A DNA stretch of 64,000 bases from Paraburkholderia hayleyella (GCF_009455685.1 NZ_QPES01000001.1:682001-746000); one strand, 5' to 3'. Positions 38,848 to 48,257 are shown, counted from the stretch's first letter. The notes: generated from the sequence alone by a model not told the origin. Made by a program: numbers and translations.

Positions 38848-41283
38848 GTGAGCAATCTGATCATTCGCAAGGTAGCCGTATTGGGCGCCGGCGTCATGGG
38901 CGCGCAGATCGCTGCGCACCTGATTAACGCCAGGGTGCCGGTGCTGTTGTTCGACCTGCCGGCCAAGGAAGGGCCGAAAAACGCCATCGCCCTCAAGGCC
39001 ATCGACAACCTGAAAAAACTTTCGCCCGCGCCATTCGGTGTGAAGGACGACGCGCAGTACATTCAGCCCGCCAATTACGACGACGATATCGAAAAACTCG
39101 CGCAGTGCGATCTCGTGATCGAGGCGATTGCCGAGCGCATGGACTGGAAGCACGATCTGTACAAAAAGGTGTCGCCGCATATCGCGCCGCACGCGATCTT
39201 CGCCAGCAATACCTCGGGCCTGTCGATTACCGCGCTCTCGCAAGGTTTTTCCGACGAACTCAAGGCACGGTTTTGCGGCGTGCACTTTTTCAATCCGCCG
39301 CGCTATATGCATCTGGTTGAACTGATTCCAACCGCGTACACGCGTCCGGAAATTCTCGACCAGCTCGAATCGTTTCTTACCAGCGTCGTGGGCAAAGGTG
39401 TGGTTCGTGCCAAGGACACGCCGAACTTCATCGCCAATCGCGTCGGGATTTTCTCGATCCTCGCCGTGATGACCGAGGCCGCGAAGTTTGGCCTGCGCTT
39501 TGACGAAGTCGATGACCTGACGGGCAGCCGTCTGGGCCGGGCGAAGTCAGCCACCTTCCGCACTGCGGACGTGGTTGGGCTCGACACGATGGCGCACGTC
39601 ATCAAGACGATGCAGGACAACCTCGCTGACGATCCGTTCTTTCCGGTGTATGCAACCCCCGCCGTACTCGCTGAGCTTGTGAAAAAAGGCGCGCTCGGAC
39701 AGAAAACCGGCGGCGGTTTTTATCGCAAGGAAGGCAAGACGATCAAGGTGCTCGATCCGAAGACGGGTGAATACGTCGAGGGCGGCGCGAAAGCTGACGA
39801 ACTGGTGGGCCGTATTCTGAAGCGTCCGCCTGCCGAGCGCTTAAAGCTGCTGCGCGAATCGGAACATCCGCAGGCGCAGTTCCTGTGGGCGATTTTCCGC
39901 GATGTGTTCCATTACATCGGCGTGCATCTCGAAGCCATTGCCGATAATGCCCGCGATGTCGATCTGGCGATCCGCTGGGGCTTCGGCTGGAGCGAAGGCC
40001 CCTTCGAAGGCTGGCAGACGGCGGGCTGGAAGCAGGTCGCGCAATGGGTTCAGGAAGATATCGCCGCGGGCAAATCGCTCTCTGCCACACCGCTGCCGGG
40101 TTGGGTGCTGGAAGGCCCGGTCGCGGACAAGGGCGGCGTGCATACGAACGAAGGCTCATGGTCGCCCGCGTCGAAATCGTTTGTGCCGCGCTCGTCGCTG
40201 GCGATCTACAACAAGCAGGTATTCCGCGCGCCGCTGGCCGGTGAGACGGGCGCTGATCCGAAAACCTGGGGCAAGACGCTGTTCGAAACCGATGCCGTGC
40301 GTGCCTGGGTCGATGACCGCGCAGGCGAGAACGACGTCCTGATCGTGTCGTTCAAAAGCAAGATGAACACGATTGGACCGAGCGTGCTCGACGGTCTGGT
40401 TCAAGCCATCGAGCTTGCCGAAAAAGAATACAAGGGCGTCGTGATCTGGCAGCCGACATCGCTCAAGCTCGGCACGCCAGGCGGGCCTTTTTCCGCTGGA
40501 GCCAATCTCGAGGAAGCCATGCCTGCGTTCATGATGGGTGGCGCCAAAGGCATCGAGCCGTTTGTGCAAAAGTTCCAGGACGGGATGATGCGCGTCAAGT
40601 ATGCGAACGTGCCGGTGGTGGCCGCGGTGTCCGGCATTGCGCTGGGCGGCGGTTGCGAGCTGCTGTTGCATAGCGCCAGGCGCGTGGCGCACATCGAGAG
40701 CTATATCGGCCTGGTTGAAGTTGGCGTGGGCCTCGTGCCCGCAGGCGGAGGCCTGAAAGAAGCGGCGTTGCGTGCCGCACAAGCCGCTAGCGCGGTGGGC
40801 GCGACTAGCGATTTGCTCAAGTTCGTGCAGAAATCGTTTGAAAACGCCGCCATGGCCAAGGTCTCGGCTTCCGCGCTCGACGCCCGTGAGATGGGGTATC
40901 TGAAGCCTTCGGACACGATCGTTTTCAATGTGTTCGAGTTGCTCGACACGGCGAAGAAAGAAACGCGGGCACTGGCTGCCGCAGGCTATCGTCCGCCGTT
41001 GCGCGTGACGCATGTGCCGGTTGCGGGCCGCTCGGCGATTGCGACCATCAAGGCTTCACTCGTGAACATGCGCGATGGCCGTTTCATTAGCGATCACGAT
41101 TATCTGATCGCGGGCCGCATTGCCGAAGCCGTTTGCGGCGGTGACGTCGAAGCGGGCAGTCTGGTCGATGAAGCATGGCTGCTGGCGCTGGAGCGTCGTG
41201 CGTTTGTCGATCTGCTCGGCACGCAAAAAACCCAGGAGCGGATCATGGGCATGTTGCAGACCGGCAAGCCGGTGCGTAATTGA
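38848..41283 (+). CDS. 3-hydroxyacyl-CoA dehydrogenase / enoyl-CoA hydratase fusion
   Basis: An 811-residue bifunctional beta-oxidation enzyme with the dehydrogenase first. The NAD-binding start is VAVLGAGVMGAQIAAHLI, and the dehydrogenase core is GVHFFNPPRYMHLVELIP and FIANRVGIF. The C-terminal third is crotonase-like: FSAGANLEEAMPAF and AVSGIALGGGCELLLHS. This domain order is the reverse of E. coli FadB and matches the FadN type. The start is GTG at 38848 with CCCGGAG-type ribosome site. It lies between acyl-CoA dehydrogenase and thiolase genes, giving a complete long-chain cycle. Confidence 0.94.
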   Translation: MSNLIIRKVAVLGAGVMGAQIAAHLINARVPVLLFDLPAKEGPKNAIALKAIDNLKKLSPAPFGVKDDAQYIQPANYDDDIEKLAQCDLVIEAIAERMDWKHDLYKKVSPHIAPHAIFASNTSGLSITALSQGFSDELKARFCGVHFFNPPRYMHLVELIPTAYTRPEILDQLESFLTSVVGKGVVRAKDTPNFIANRVGIFSILAVMTEAAKFGLRFDEVDDLTGSRLGRAKSATFRTADVVGLDTMAHVIKTMQDNLADDPFFPVYATPAVLAELVKKGALGQKTGGGFYRKEGKTIKVLDPKTGEYVEGGAKADELVGRILKRPPAERLKLLRESEHPQAQFLWAIFRDVFHYIGVHLEAIADNARDVDLAIRWGFGWSEGPFEGWQTAGWKQVAQWVQEDIAAGKSLSATPLPGWVLEGPVADKGGVHTNEGSWSPASKSFVPRSSLAIYNKQVFRAPLAGETGADPKTWGKTLFETDAVRAWVDDRAGENDVLIVSFKSKMNTIGPSVLDGLVQAIELAEKEYKGVVIWQPTSLKLGTPGGPFSAGANLEEAMPAFMMGGAKGIEPFVQKFQDGMMRVKYANVPVVAAVSGIALGGGCELLLHSARRVAHIESYIGLVEVGVGLVPAGGGLKEAALRAAQAASAVGATSDLLKFVQKSFENAAMAKVSASALDAREMGYLKPSDTIVFNVFELLDTAKKETRALAAAGYRPPLRVTHVPVAGRSAIATIKASLVNMRDGRFISDHDYLIAGRIAEAVCGGDVEAGSLVDEAWLLALERRAFVDLLGTQKTQERIMGMLQTGKPVRN

Positions 41284-41310
41284 TTTAGCCGGTCGACAAA
41301 GGAGCTTTAA

Positions 41311-42510
41311 ATGACTAAGCAATTGCAGGATGCCTATATCGTCGCCGCCAGCCGCACGCCGATCGGCAAGGCCCCGCGTGGCATGTTCAAAAACACGCGT
41401 CCCGATGAGCTGCTGGTGCACGCCATCCGCTCGGCGGTGGCACAAGTGCCGGGGCTCGATACCCGGTTGATCGAAGATGCCATCATCGGCTGTGCGATTC
41501 CCGAGGCGGAGCAGGGCCTCAATGTGGCACGCATCGGCGCGCTGCTGGCGGGACTGCCGAATACGGTCGGCGGTGTCACGGTGAACCGTTTTTGTGCCTC
41601 GGGTGTGACCGCGCTGGCGATGGCGGCAGATCGTATTCGTGTCGGTGAATCCGAGGTGATGATCGCAGGCGGTTGTGAATCGATGAGCATGGTGCCGATG
41701 ATGGGCAACAAGCCATCGTTGTCGCCGCATATCTTCGAGCGTGACGAAAACATCGGTATCGCTTACGGCATGGGGCTGACAGCGGAGAAGGTCGCGGAGC
41801 GCTGGAAGATCAGCCGTGAAGCGCAAGACCAGTTCTCGGTCGAATCGCATCGCAAGGCGATGGCCGCGCAGCAGGCGGGTGAATTCAAGGATGAGATTTC
41901 ACCGTTCACGATCATCGAGCGCTTCCCGGATCTCGCTAGCGGCGAAATTAAAACGAAGTCACGCGAGGTCGCGCTCGATGAAGGTCCACGTCAGGACACT
42001 TCGCTCGAAGGTCTGGCGAAGCTGCGAGCGGTGTTTGCGAACAAGGGCTCGGTGACGGCAGGCAATAGCTCGCAAATGTCGGATGGCGCAGGCGCGCTGA
42101 TCGTCGTGTCGGAAAAGATGCTCAAGCAGTTCAACCTGACGCCGCTGGCGCGTTTTGTCAGCTTCGCGGTGCGCGGCGTGCCGCCGGAAATCATGGGCAT
42201 CGGGCCCAAAGAAGCGATTCCGGCTGCGCTCAAGGCAGCGGGCCTGAAGCAGGACGACCTCGACTGGATCGAATTGAACGAGGCGTTTGCGGCGCAGTCG
42301 CTGGCGGTGATGCAGGATCTCGGGCTGGACCCGGCGAAGATCAATCCGCTGGGTGGCGCGATTGCGTTGGGCCATCCGCTGGGTGCGACGGGTGCGATCC
42401 GCGCCGCCACGCTGGTTCATGGCTTGCGTCGGCGCAAACTGAAGTACGGCATGGTGACGATGTGTGTCGGCACCGGCATGGGCGCAGCGGGTATTATCGA
42501 ATGTCTGTAG
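41311..42510 (+). CDS. Acetyl-CoA C-acyltransferase (thiolase)
   Basis: A 399-residue degradative thiolase that cleaves 3-ketoacyl-CoA. The nucleophile is C95 in VNRFCASGVTALAMA. The remaining motifs are NEAFAAQSLAV, GGAIALGHPLGATGAIRA with the catalytic His, and MCVGTGMGAAGIIE with the second Cys. Its N-terminus DAYIVAASRTPIGKAPRG is typical of the FadA/FadI class. It starts 27 bp after the HAD/hydratase gene with AAGGAGC upstream, so it is certainly in the same operon. A 13-bp tandem repeat and a terminator follow. Confidence 0.95.
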   Translation: MTKQLQDAYIVAASRTPIGKAPRGMFKNTRPDELLVHAIRSAVAQVPGLDTRLIEDAIIGCAIPEAEQGLNVARIGALLAGLPNTVGGVTVNRFCASGVTALAMAADRIRVGESEVMIAGGCESMSMVPMMGNKPSLSPHIFERDENIGIAYGMGLTAEKVAERWKISREAQDQFSVESHRKAMAAQQAGEFKDEISPFTIIERFPDLASGEIKTKSREVALDEGPRQDTSLEGLAKLRAVFANKGSVTAGNSSQMSDGAGALIVVSEKMLKQFNLTPLARFVSFAVRGVPPEIMGIGPKEAIPAALKAAGLKQDDLDWIELNEAFAAQSLAVMQDLGLDPAKINPLGGAIALGHPLGATGAIRAATLVHGLRRRKLKYGMVTMCVGTGMGAAGIIECL

Positions 42511-42540
42511 CCTGTAATCAGCAGCTTGGCTAACAGACAT

Positions 42541-42579
42541 CGAACAGGCATTGCGAACAGGCATTGCGAACAGGCATTG
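42541..42579 (+). repeat. Three 13-bp tandem repeats
   Basis: CGAACAGGCATTG occurs three times without a mismatch, 31 bases after the thiolase stop and just before a terminator hairpin. Likely slippage-generated spacer. Confidence 0.9.
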
Positions 42580-42582
42580 GTT

Positions 42583-42618
42583 AACGGCTCGCATCATTCA
42601 CATGCGAGCCGTTTTTCA
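42583..42618 (+). terminator. Intrinsic terminator between thiolase and enoyl-CoA hydratase
   Basis: Stem AACGGCTCGCAT / ATGCGAGCCGTT (12 bp) with a 7-base loop followed by T-rich TTTC. It ends about 20 bases before the next start codon, so it either ends the beta-oxidation transcript or attenuates the last gene. Confidence 0.8.
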
Positions 42619-42634
42619 TTAGAGGAGTACAGCG

Positions 42635-43405
42635 ATGGCGATGGATATTCTGGTCGAGCGTGCAGACGGTGTGTTGACGCTGACCTTCAACCGGCCTGAC
42701 AAGAAGAACGCGATTACCGCGGCGATGTATCAGACGCTAGCGGATTCGCTCGTCGGTGCGCAAAACGATACAGGGGTGCGCGTTATCCTGATTCGTGGCA
42801 GTGGAGGCGCATTTAGCGCGGGTAACGATCTCGATGATTTTGCCAGGTCGCCGATGCTCGGTGAGCAGGCCCCGGCGATCCAGTTTTTGCGCGCGATCAG
42901 CACCGCTGAGAAACCGTTAGTGGCGGCTGTCGAAGGTGTAGCCGTGGGGATAGGCACGACCTTGCTGTTGCATTGCGACCTGGTCTATGCCGCCGAGAGC
43001 GCGACGTTCTCGCTGCCTTTCACGCAACTGGGGCTGTGTCCGGAGGCCGCATCGAGCCTTTTGTTGCAACGGGTGGCGGGTTATCAACTGGCAGCGGAAA
43101 AGCTGTTGCTAGGCGAGGCTTTCGATGCAGCCGAGGCACACCGGATGGGGTTTGTGAACCGCGTGCTGCCCGCTGCCGGGCTTGATGCGTTTGCGCGTCA
43201 GCAAGCCTTGAAATTGACAGCGCTACCCGCTTCGTCGTTGCGGGTGAGCAAGACTTTGATGAAGCGCGCGAGCCAGCACGAACTGCAAACGCAGATGACC
43301 GACGAGGCTTTGCACTTCGCCAAAATGCTGTTGTCGCCGGAGGCACGCGAGGCATTCAAGGCCTTTTTCGAAAAACGCAAACCGGATTTTCGCCAGTTCG
43401 ACTGA
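42635..43405 (+). CDS. Enoyl-CoA hydratase/isomerase family protein
   Basis: A 256-residue crotonase-fold enzyme. Motifs are LTFNRPDKKNAITAAMY, GGAFSAGNDLDDFA (first oxyanion region), VAAVEGVAVGIGTTLLLHCDLVYA (second, quoted in part: EGVAVGIGTTLLLHCD) and FTQLGLCPEAASSLLL, where proline-glutamate is the usual catalytic region. It hydrates or isomerises enoyl-CoA; the chain-length range is unknown. The ATG at 42635 follows GAGGAG. It is the last gene of the beta-oxidation series but lies behind a terminator hairpin, so its expression may be partly separate. Confidence 0.9.
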   Translation: MAMDILVERADGVLTLTFNRPDKKNAITAAMYQTLADSLVGAQNDTGVRVILIRGSGGAFSAGNDLDDFARSPMLGEQAPAIQFLRAISTAEKPLVAAVEGVAVGIGTTLLLHCDLVYAAESATFSLPFTQLGLCPEAASSLLLQRVAGYQLAAEKLLLGEAFDAAEAHRMGFVNRVLPAAGLDAFARQQALKLTALPASSLRVSKTLMKRASQHELQTQMTDEALHFAKMLLSPEAREAFKAFFEKRKPDFRQFD

Positions 43406-43431
43406 ATCGGCTCAATGGGCCTCGCACTGAA

Positions 43432-44253
43432 TCAAGCCGTGCCGTAATCGACATAGCTGTCGTCGCGGCAAAAGCTGACGAGGCGCACTCCCGCCTGACG
43501 CGCTAGCGCCAGCGCCAGCGAAGACGGCGCGGAGATGGTGGCCACCATCGGCATGCCCACTCTCGCGGCTTTGCGTACGAGTTCATAGCTGGCGCGGCTG
43601 GAGAGAAACACAAAACCGTCCTGCAGGTCCATCCGCCGCAGCATGAGCTGGCCGATCAGTTTGTCCAGCGCATTGTGGCGGCCCACATCTTCGAACGCGT
43701 AGCGGATCGTGCCGCTGGCATCGCACCAGGCCGCTGCATGCAGGCCGCCCGTCAGTCGTGTGAGTGTCTGATGAGCGGGCAAGCCGCGGGCGGCACGGGC
43801 GAGCGCATCGGGGGCGAGGCGCGCCAGAAAACCCGTATCGGGTACGCGCTCAGGCGCCAGATCGAGCAGCGCGATGCTTTCGATGCCGCACACGCCACAA
43901 CCGGTGCGGCCTGTAAGCGCCCGGCGTTTTTCCTTGAGCATGGCGAAGGTCTGCTGTAGCACCGTCAGATGCACCTCGGCATGCGGTATTTCACCGGCAT
44001 GCAGAACGACTTCGATATCCTGAATCTCGCTGCGGCTGGTGGCGATACCCTCCGAGATCGAAAAGCCCAGCGCAAAGGCTTCCAGATCGCGTGGCGTCGC
44101 CATCATCACCGCATGCGAAATCCCATTGAATATCAGGGCCACGGGCCATTCCTGGCCTACGTGATCGGTGCAGGTTTCGACCGTGCCGGAGCGATACCGG
44201 CTGACCTGGCAGGGAATCTCGCCTGGTTCGTCGTTGAGGTTGTGTTCGTTCAT
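43432..44253 (-). CDS. fdhD: Formate dehydrogenase sulfurtransferase FdhD
   Basis: A 273-residue protein that transfers sulfur to the molybdenum cofactor of formate dehydrogenase. The essential cysteine loop is TGRTGCGVCGIES (C-x2-C). Flanking family parts are FALGFSISEGIATS, YAFEDVGRHNALDKLIGQ and SRASYELVRKAARVGMPMV. No formate dehydrogenase gene lies in the window, so it serves one encoded elsewhere. It is divergent, by 119 bp, from a nitrate-reductase-associated gene, which suggests a molybdoenzyme-maturation neighbourhood. Confidence 0.95.
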   Translation of the reverse strand: MNEHNLNDEPGEIPCQVSRYRSGTVETCTDHVGQEWPVALIFNGISHAVMMATPRDLEAFALGFSISEGIATSRSEIQDIEVVLHAGEIPHAEVHLTVLQQTFAMLKEKRRALTGRTGCGVCGIESIALLDLAPERVPDTGFLARLAPDALARAARGLPAHQTLTRLTGGLHAAAWCDASGTIRYAFEDVGRHNALDKLIGQLMLRRMDLQDGFVFLSSRASYELVRKAARVGMPMVATISAPSSLALALARQAGVRLVSFCRDDSYVDYGTA

Positions 44254-44372
44254 GGGTTCGGCTCCGGGTTAAGGGCGACCACGTCCTACAATATGCCGCA
44301 TGCAACGCTAGGCGCCACACCAGGTTTCGCGCCGCATATTAGCCACGAACTACCCGCCACGAGGATGTGTCC

Positions 44373-44846
44373 ATGGAACTTCACGCGTTACCGCTGCTGT
44401 TTAACTTCGAAATCGCCTCATCGCAGAACCTGACGTTCATCCCGATGGCGGTACGTTTTAACCTGGACCGCTGTGGCTTGCGCATCTCGCTTGCGCAATG
44501 GCAAACCTTGCCTCATGCCGCGCGCGAACAACTGGCGCGCTATCCACTCGAGGACCACGCCGCCGCAACGTTTGCTGCTGCCTTACACGCGCTGCTGGAG
44601 GCGCATCACAGCGGCGCGGCTGAACGCTTCGCCCCGGAGGCTAGTCCGGCCTGGCGCAATAGCGAAGCCGTGCCAGCCAGCGTGACCGCGCAAGCCATCC
44701 TCGCGGATGCGCCTGCGCCAGATGCCGCGCAGTGGGCGGCGCTGACGCTGTTTCAGCGTTACGTGCTGGCCAAGCTGTCGCGCAAGCCGCACGCCAATCA
44801 CGATTTCATCCCTGCGCTCAGGGAGTTTGGCCTGACGCGGGACTAG
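44373..44846 (+). CDS. Nitrate reductase associated protein (conserved, function unknown)
   Basis: A 157-residue protein matching the nitrate-reductase-associated family: LFNFEIASSQNLTFIPMAVRFNLD near the N-terminus (quoted as FNFEIASSQNLTFIPM), the central ISLAQWQTLP, and the late TLFQRYVLAKLSRKPHANH. The family is named from genomic neighbourhood with assimilatory nitrate reductase; no activity is known. The ATG at 44373 is preferred because GAGGA lies seven bases upstream; a GTG at 44367 is in frame. Its end overlaps the convergent thioesterase by 29 bp. Confidence 0.8.
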   Translation: MELHALPLLFNFEIASSQNLTFIPMAVRFNLDRCGLRISLAQWQTLPHAAREQLARYPLEDHAAATFAAALHALLEAHHSGAAERFAPEASPAWRNSEAVPASVTAQAILADAPAPDAAQWAALTLFQRYVLAKLSRKPHANHDFIPALREFGLTRD

Positions 44847-45243
44847 CCTGCCCGAGTGCGGGTAATTCGCGCGGACGACGGTTGCTATCGGTGGCGACGT
44901 AGGTCAGCGTGGCCTCCGTGACTTTTACGACCTCCTGGGTCAGGCTCATACGTTGCGCGTACACCTCGACATCCACCGTGATCGAGGTTCGGCCGGTTTT
45001 GACGATGCTGGCGTAAAAGCTCAGTAAATCGCCGACAAATACAGGCTGCTTGAAGACAAACGAATTGACCGCGATGGTTACCACGCGCCCATTGGCGCGG
45101 CGGCTTGCCGGGATCGACCCGGCGATATCGACTTGCGCCATGATCCAGCCGCCAAACACATCGCCATGCACATTGGCATCGGATGGCTGAGGCATGACGC
45201 GCAGTGCGGGGGAGGTGATGGGCAGGTCGAGGGGTTCGGTCAT
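44818..45243 (-). CDS. Acyl-CoA thioesterase, YciA-like hotdog protein
   Basis: A 141-residue hotdog-fold thioesterase. The signature is DANVHGDVFGGWIMAQVDIAG, quoted as NVHGDVFGGWIMAQVD, with the catalytic Asp in the YciA position. VNSFVFKQPVFVGDLLSFYA and ITVDVEVYAQR follow. YciA-type enzymes hydrolyse a broad range of acyl-CoAs. The frame is open upstream to 45369, but the family sequence begins at the ATG at 45243. It overlaps the end of the convergent upstream gene by 29 bp. Confidence 0.9.
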   Translation of the reverse strand: MTEPLDLPITSPALRVMPQPSDANVHGDVFGGWIMAQVDIAGSIPASRRANGRVVTIAVNSFVFKQPVFVGDLLSFYASIVKTGRTSITVDVEVYAQRMSLTQEVVKVTEATLTYVATDSNRRPRELPALGQASPASGQTP

Positions 45244-45578
45244 GAGGAACACTTGAACTCGTAAAATCGTCAAAAAACAGATGAATGAGATGGAATACCG
45301 ATGGAATACCACCAGAGCAGGAGAGGAGGCGCTTACCCGAAATGAACGATGTCCTGCGAGCCTCGGCATGGCGGCATCGGATAAAGCCAGCGAGAGCAGC
45401 TAGAGGCGCCTTCTGCGACAATACAGCGCTCGGGAATTGTACGGGAAAGCGCCACCGCGGTTGCACGCGCAGCGCACAATCGGGGGGCCTCGGGCGCGGA
45501 ACCCTCGCGTTTTCCGGGCCCTGTCCGGGGTCACGCGTTCATCCTCCACGTCATTTCGTTTTTCTTCAGCCGGGCCTT
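45244..45578. other. 335-bp intergenic region between divergent thioesterase and ABC exporter
   Basis: No supported gene. The exporter frame is open back to 45285, but that stretch has no family character and low-quality starts. It should contain both divergent promoters; I see no strong consensus or operator. Confidence 0.5.
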
Positions 45579-47504
45579 ATGCGCAGCACTTCTGCTTCTT
45601 CCTCGCCGTCCCCGTCTTCAGCCGCACGCTCTGCCAGGCGCAGCGACTGGCAGACCATCCTGTCGCTGCTGCCTTATCTCGCCACCTATAAATGGCGCGT
45701 CGTGCTGGCGCTCAGTTGCCTGATCGGGGCGAAGGTAGCCAATCTTGGCGTGCCGATCGTGATGAAGCGGATCGTCGATAGCTTGGCCTCGGTGCAACAA
45801 TTGAGCGCCCTGGGACGCGCCGAGAACGCGCCCGCCATTGTGTTGCTGGGCGGCGTGGGCATGCTGGTGGTGGCGTATGCGCTGGTGCGGCTTTCTACCT
45901 CGCTGTTTACCGAGTTGCGCGAAGTCCTGTTTGCGAAAGTCACCGAAAGCGCCGTGCGCCAACTGGCGCTGAAAGTGTTTCAGCATCTTCATGCACTGTC
46001 GTTACGTTTTCATCTTGAGCGGCAAACGGGCGGTATGTCGCGCGATATCGAACGCGGCTCGCGCGGCATCACGCAACTGATTTCATATTCGCTCTACAGC
46101 ATCTTGCCGACGCTGGTTGAAGTAGGCCTCGTGCTGGGGTTTTTCGTCATCAAGTACGAGGCTTATTACGCGATCGTCACGTTTATCGCGTTGGTGGTCT
46201 ACATCACGTTCACGATCAAGGTCACCGAATGGCGCACGCATTTTCGCCGGACGATGAACGATCTCGATTCGCGCGCCAACTCCCGTGCAATCGATTCGCT
46301 GCTGAACTACGAAACCGTTAAATACTTCGGCAACGAAGCCTGGGAAACCGAGCGCTACGACGAAAACCTCAAACGCTATCGCAGCGCGGCCATCAAGTCG
46401 CAAAACTCGCTGTCGGTGCTGAACTTTGGCCAGCAGGCCATCATCGGCACGGGGCTCGTGTTTATCCTGTGGCGCGCCACGCAAGGGGTGATGAGCGGTC
46501 ATCTGACGTTGGGCGATTTTGTCCTGATCAACACGTTCATGTTGCAGTTGTACATTCCGCTGAATTTTCTCGGCGCGGTGTACCGCGAACTCAAACAAAG
46601 CCTGACAGACATGGACCGTATGTTCACGCTGCTCGATGTGACGCGCGAAGTGCCGGATGCCGCAGCGGCCCCGGCGCTGGTGGTGCGGGGCGCGGAGGTG
46701 CGCTTCGAGCATGTGAAGTTTGCTTATGAGCCTGCACGCACGATCCTGCATGACGTAAGCTTCACCATCGCAGCGGGTACGACCACGGCGGTGGTGGGCC
46801 ACAGCGGCTCAGGCAAATCGACGCTGGCGCGGCTGATGTTTCGCTTCTACGATCTCGAACGTCCTGACGGCGGTGCGATCACGATAGACGGGCAGGACAT
46901 CCGCGATGTCGCTCAGGATTCGCTGCGCGCGGCGATTGGCATCGTGCCGCAGGACACGGTGCTGTTCAATGACACGATTTACTACAACATTGCCTATGGC
47001 CGTCCGTCCGCGAGCCGTGAGGAAGTGCTGGCCGCGGCGCGGGCGGCGCATATCCACGAGTTCATCGAAGGGCTGCCCGATGGCTACGACACGCCGGTGG
47101 GCGAGCGCGGGCTCAAGCTGTCCGGCGGTGAAAAGCAACGCGTGGCGATTGCCCGCACCGTGCTGAAAAATCCCCCGATCCTGATTTTCGACGAAGCGAC
47201 TTCGGCGCTTGATTCACGCTCCGAGCGCGCGATCCAGCATGAGCTGGATCAGATCGCGCGGGAGCGCACCACACTGATCATCGCGCATCGTCTTTCGACG
47301 GTGGTGCACGCGCAGCAGATTCTCGTGATGGACAAGGGGCGCATCGTCGAGCGGGGGACGCACGCCGAGTTATTGCGCGCGGGCGGTCCATTTGCGCAGA
47401 TGTGGGCGTTGCAGCAGCGTGCCGCGCAAAGCGGCGCGGATACCACGGCCAGTGGGCTCAGCGCTTCGTCGTCATTGAGCGCCGCGGACGTCGCGGACCA
47501 ATGA
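45579..47504 (+). CDS. Atm1/HMT1-type ABC exporter (fused membrane and ATPase domains)
   Basis: A 641-residue half-transporter. The N-terminal six-helix ABC membrane domain covers about residues 45-345 (LPYLATYKWRVVLALSCLIG start; FHLERQTGGMSRDIERGSRG, an Atm1-like signature). The ATPase domain has Walker A GHSGSGKSTLARL, Q loop IVPQDTVLFNDTI, signature LSGGEKQRVAIAR and Walker B ILIFDEATSALD. NYETVKYFGNE is the glutathione-binding-type stretch seen in Atm1 homologues. It probably exports glutathione-related or metal-thiol compounds. The ATG at 45579 is used; an upstream open frame lacks family character. Its 3' end overlaps murU by 33 bp. Confidence 0.9.
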   Translation: MRSTSASSSPSPSSAARSARRSDWQTILSLLPYLATYKWRVVLALSCLIGAKVANLGVPIVMKRIVDSLASVQQLSALGRAENAPAIVLLGGVGMLVVAYALVRLSTSLFTELREVLFAKVTESAVRQLALKVFQHLHALSLRFHLERQTGGMSRDIERGSRGITQLISYSLYSILPTLVEVGLVLGFFVIKYEAYYAIVTFIALVVYITFTIKVTEWRTHFRRTMNDLDSRANSRAIDSLLNYETVKYFGNEAWETERYDENLKRYRSAAIKSQNSLSVLNFGQQAIIGTGLVFILWRATQGVMSGHLTLGDFVLINTFMLQLYIPLNFLGAVYRELKQSLTDMDRMFTLLDVTREVPDAAAAPALVVRGAEVRFEHVKFAYEPARTILHDVSFTIAAGTTTAVVGHSGSGKSTLARLMFRFYDLERPDGGAITIDGQDIRDVAQDSLRAAIGIVPQDTVLFNDTIYYNIAYGRPSASREEVLAAARAAHIHEFIEGLPDGYDTPVGERGLKLSGGEKQRVAIARTVLKNPPILIFDEATSALDSRSERAIQHELDQIARERTTLIIAHRLSTVVHAQQILVMDKGRIVERGTHAELLRAGGPFAQMWALQQRAAQSGADTTASGLSASSSLSAADVADQ

Positions 47505-48254
47505 CGGATGAACGGGGTGGGCAAGAGGCTTGGGCGCATGGGCCAGCAGATGCTGGTCGAGCGCCTGAAGCTGCGCAGGCGTGCCCACGTTTGCCCAAAG
47601 CCCGTCGTAACGCTCGCCGCTGACGTGCCCGGCAGCGATGGCCTCGCGGTAAAACGGCGTGAGCGCGCAGCGCGTGCCAGGCGTCAACGTACGAAACATG
47701 CGCGTGTCGTACAGCCCGATATTGGCGAATGTCAGACGCGGCATCGCGTTGAGCGATACCTGTCCATCAACCAGGGCGAAATCCCCTGCCGCATGAAACG
47801 GCGGGTTGGGCACCAGGACCAGATGCATGCCGGGGTCGCTTGACGCAGCGAGCGCGGCGCGCTGTGCGTTGAGCCGGGCATAGTCGAAATCGGCGTAAAC
47901 GTCCCCGCTGACCGCCAGAAAAATCTCGGGTGCACCGGCGTCTTCGAGTAGCGGCAGCGCCTTGGCGATGCCGCCAGCTGTCTCCAGCGGAGCAGGTTCG
48001 GGGGAGTAGCGCAACTCAACCTGCCAGCGCGAGCCATCGCCCAGGGCCGCTTCGATCTGTTGGCCGAGCCACGCGTGATTGATCACGATGGTTCGCATGC
48101 CTGCTTGCGCGAGCCGCTCGATTTGCCAGACGATCAACGGTTTGCCGCCCGCTTCGAGCAGTGGCTTGGGCGTGGCGTCGGTCAGCGGACGCATCCGCTC
48201 GCCGCGTCCAGCGGCGAAGATCATCGCTTTGGTGAGGCGCGTGGGCGTGGCCAT
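47472..48254 (-). CDS. murU: N-acetylmuramate alpha-1-phosphate uridylyltransferase
   Basis: A 260-residue nucleotidyltransferase that makes UDP-MurNAc in the peptidoglycan-recycling bypass of MurA. The nucleotide-binding start is KAMIFAAGRGERMRPLTDATPKP, quoted as AMIFAAGRGERMRPLT, followed by KPLIVWQIERLAQAG, the metal Asp in SGDVYADFDY, and late FANIGLYDTRMF and GTPAQLQALD. Being three bases after the kinase gene makes it a fixed pair with amgK, which supplies its substrate. The 3' end overlaps the ABC exporter on the opposite strand by 33 bp. Confidence 0.92.
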   Translation of the reverse strand: MATPTRLTKAMIFAAGRGERMRPLTDATPKPLLEAGGKPLIVWQIERLAQAGMRTIVINHAWLGQQIEAALGDGSRWQVELRYSPEPAPLETAGGIAKALPLLEDAGAPEIFLAVSGDVYADFDYARLNAQRAALAASSDPGMHLVLVPNPPFHAAGDFALVDGQVSLNAMPRLTFANIGLYDTRMFRTLTPGTRCALTPFYREAIAAGHVSGERYDGLWANVGTPAQLQALDQHLLAHAPKPLAHPVHPSLVRDVRGAQ

Positions 48255-48257
48255 GAT

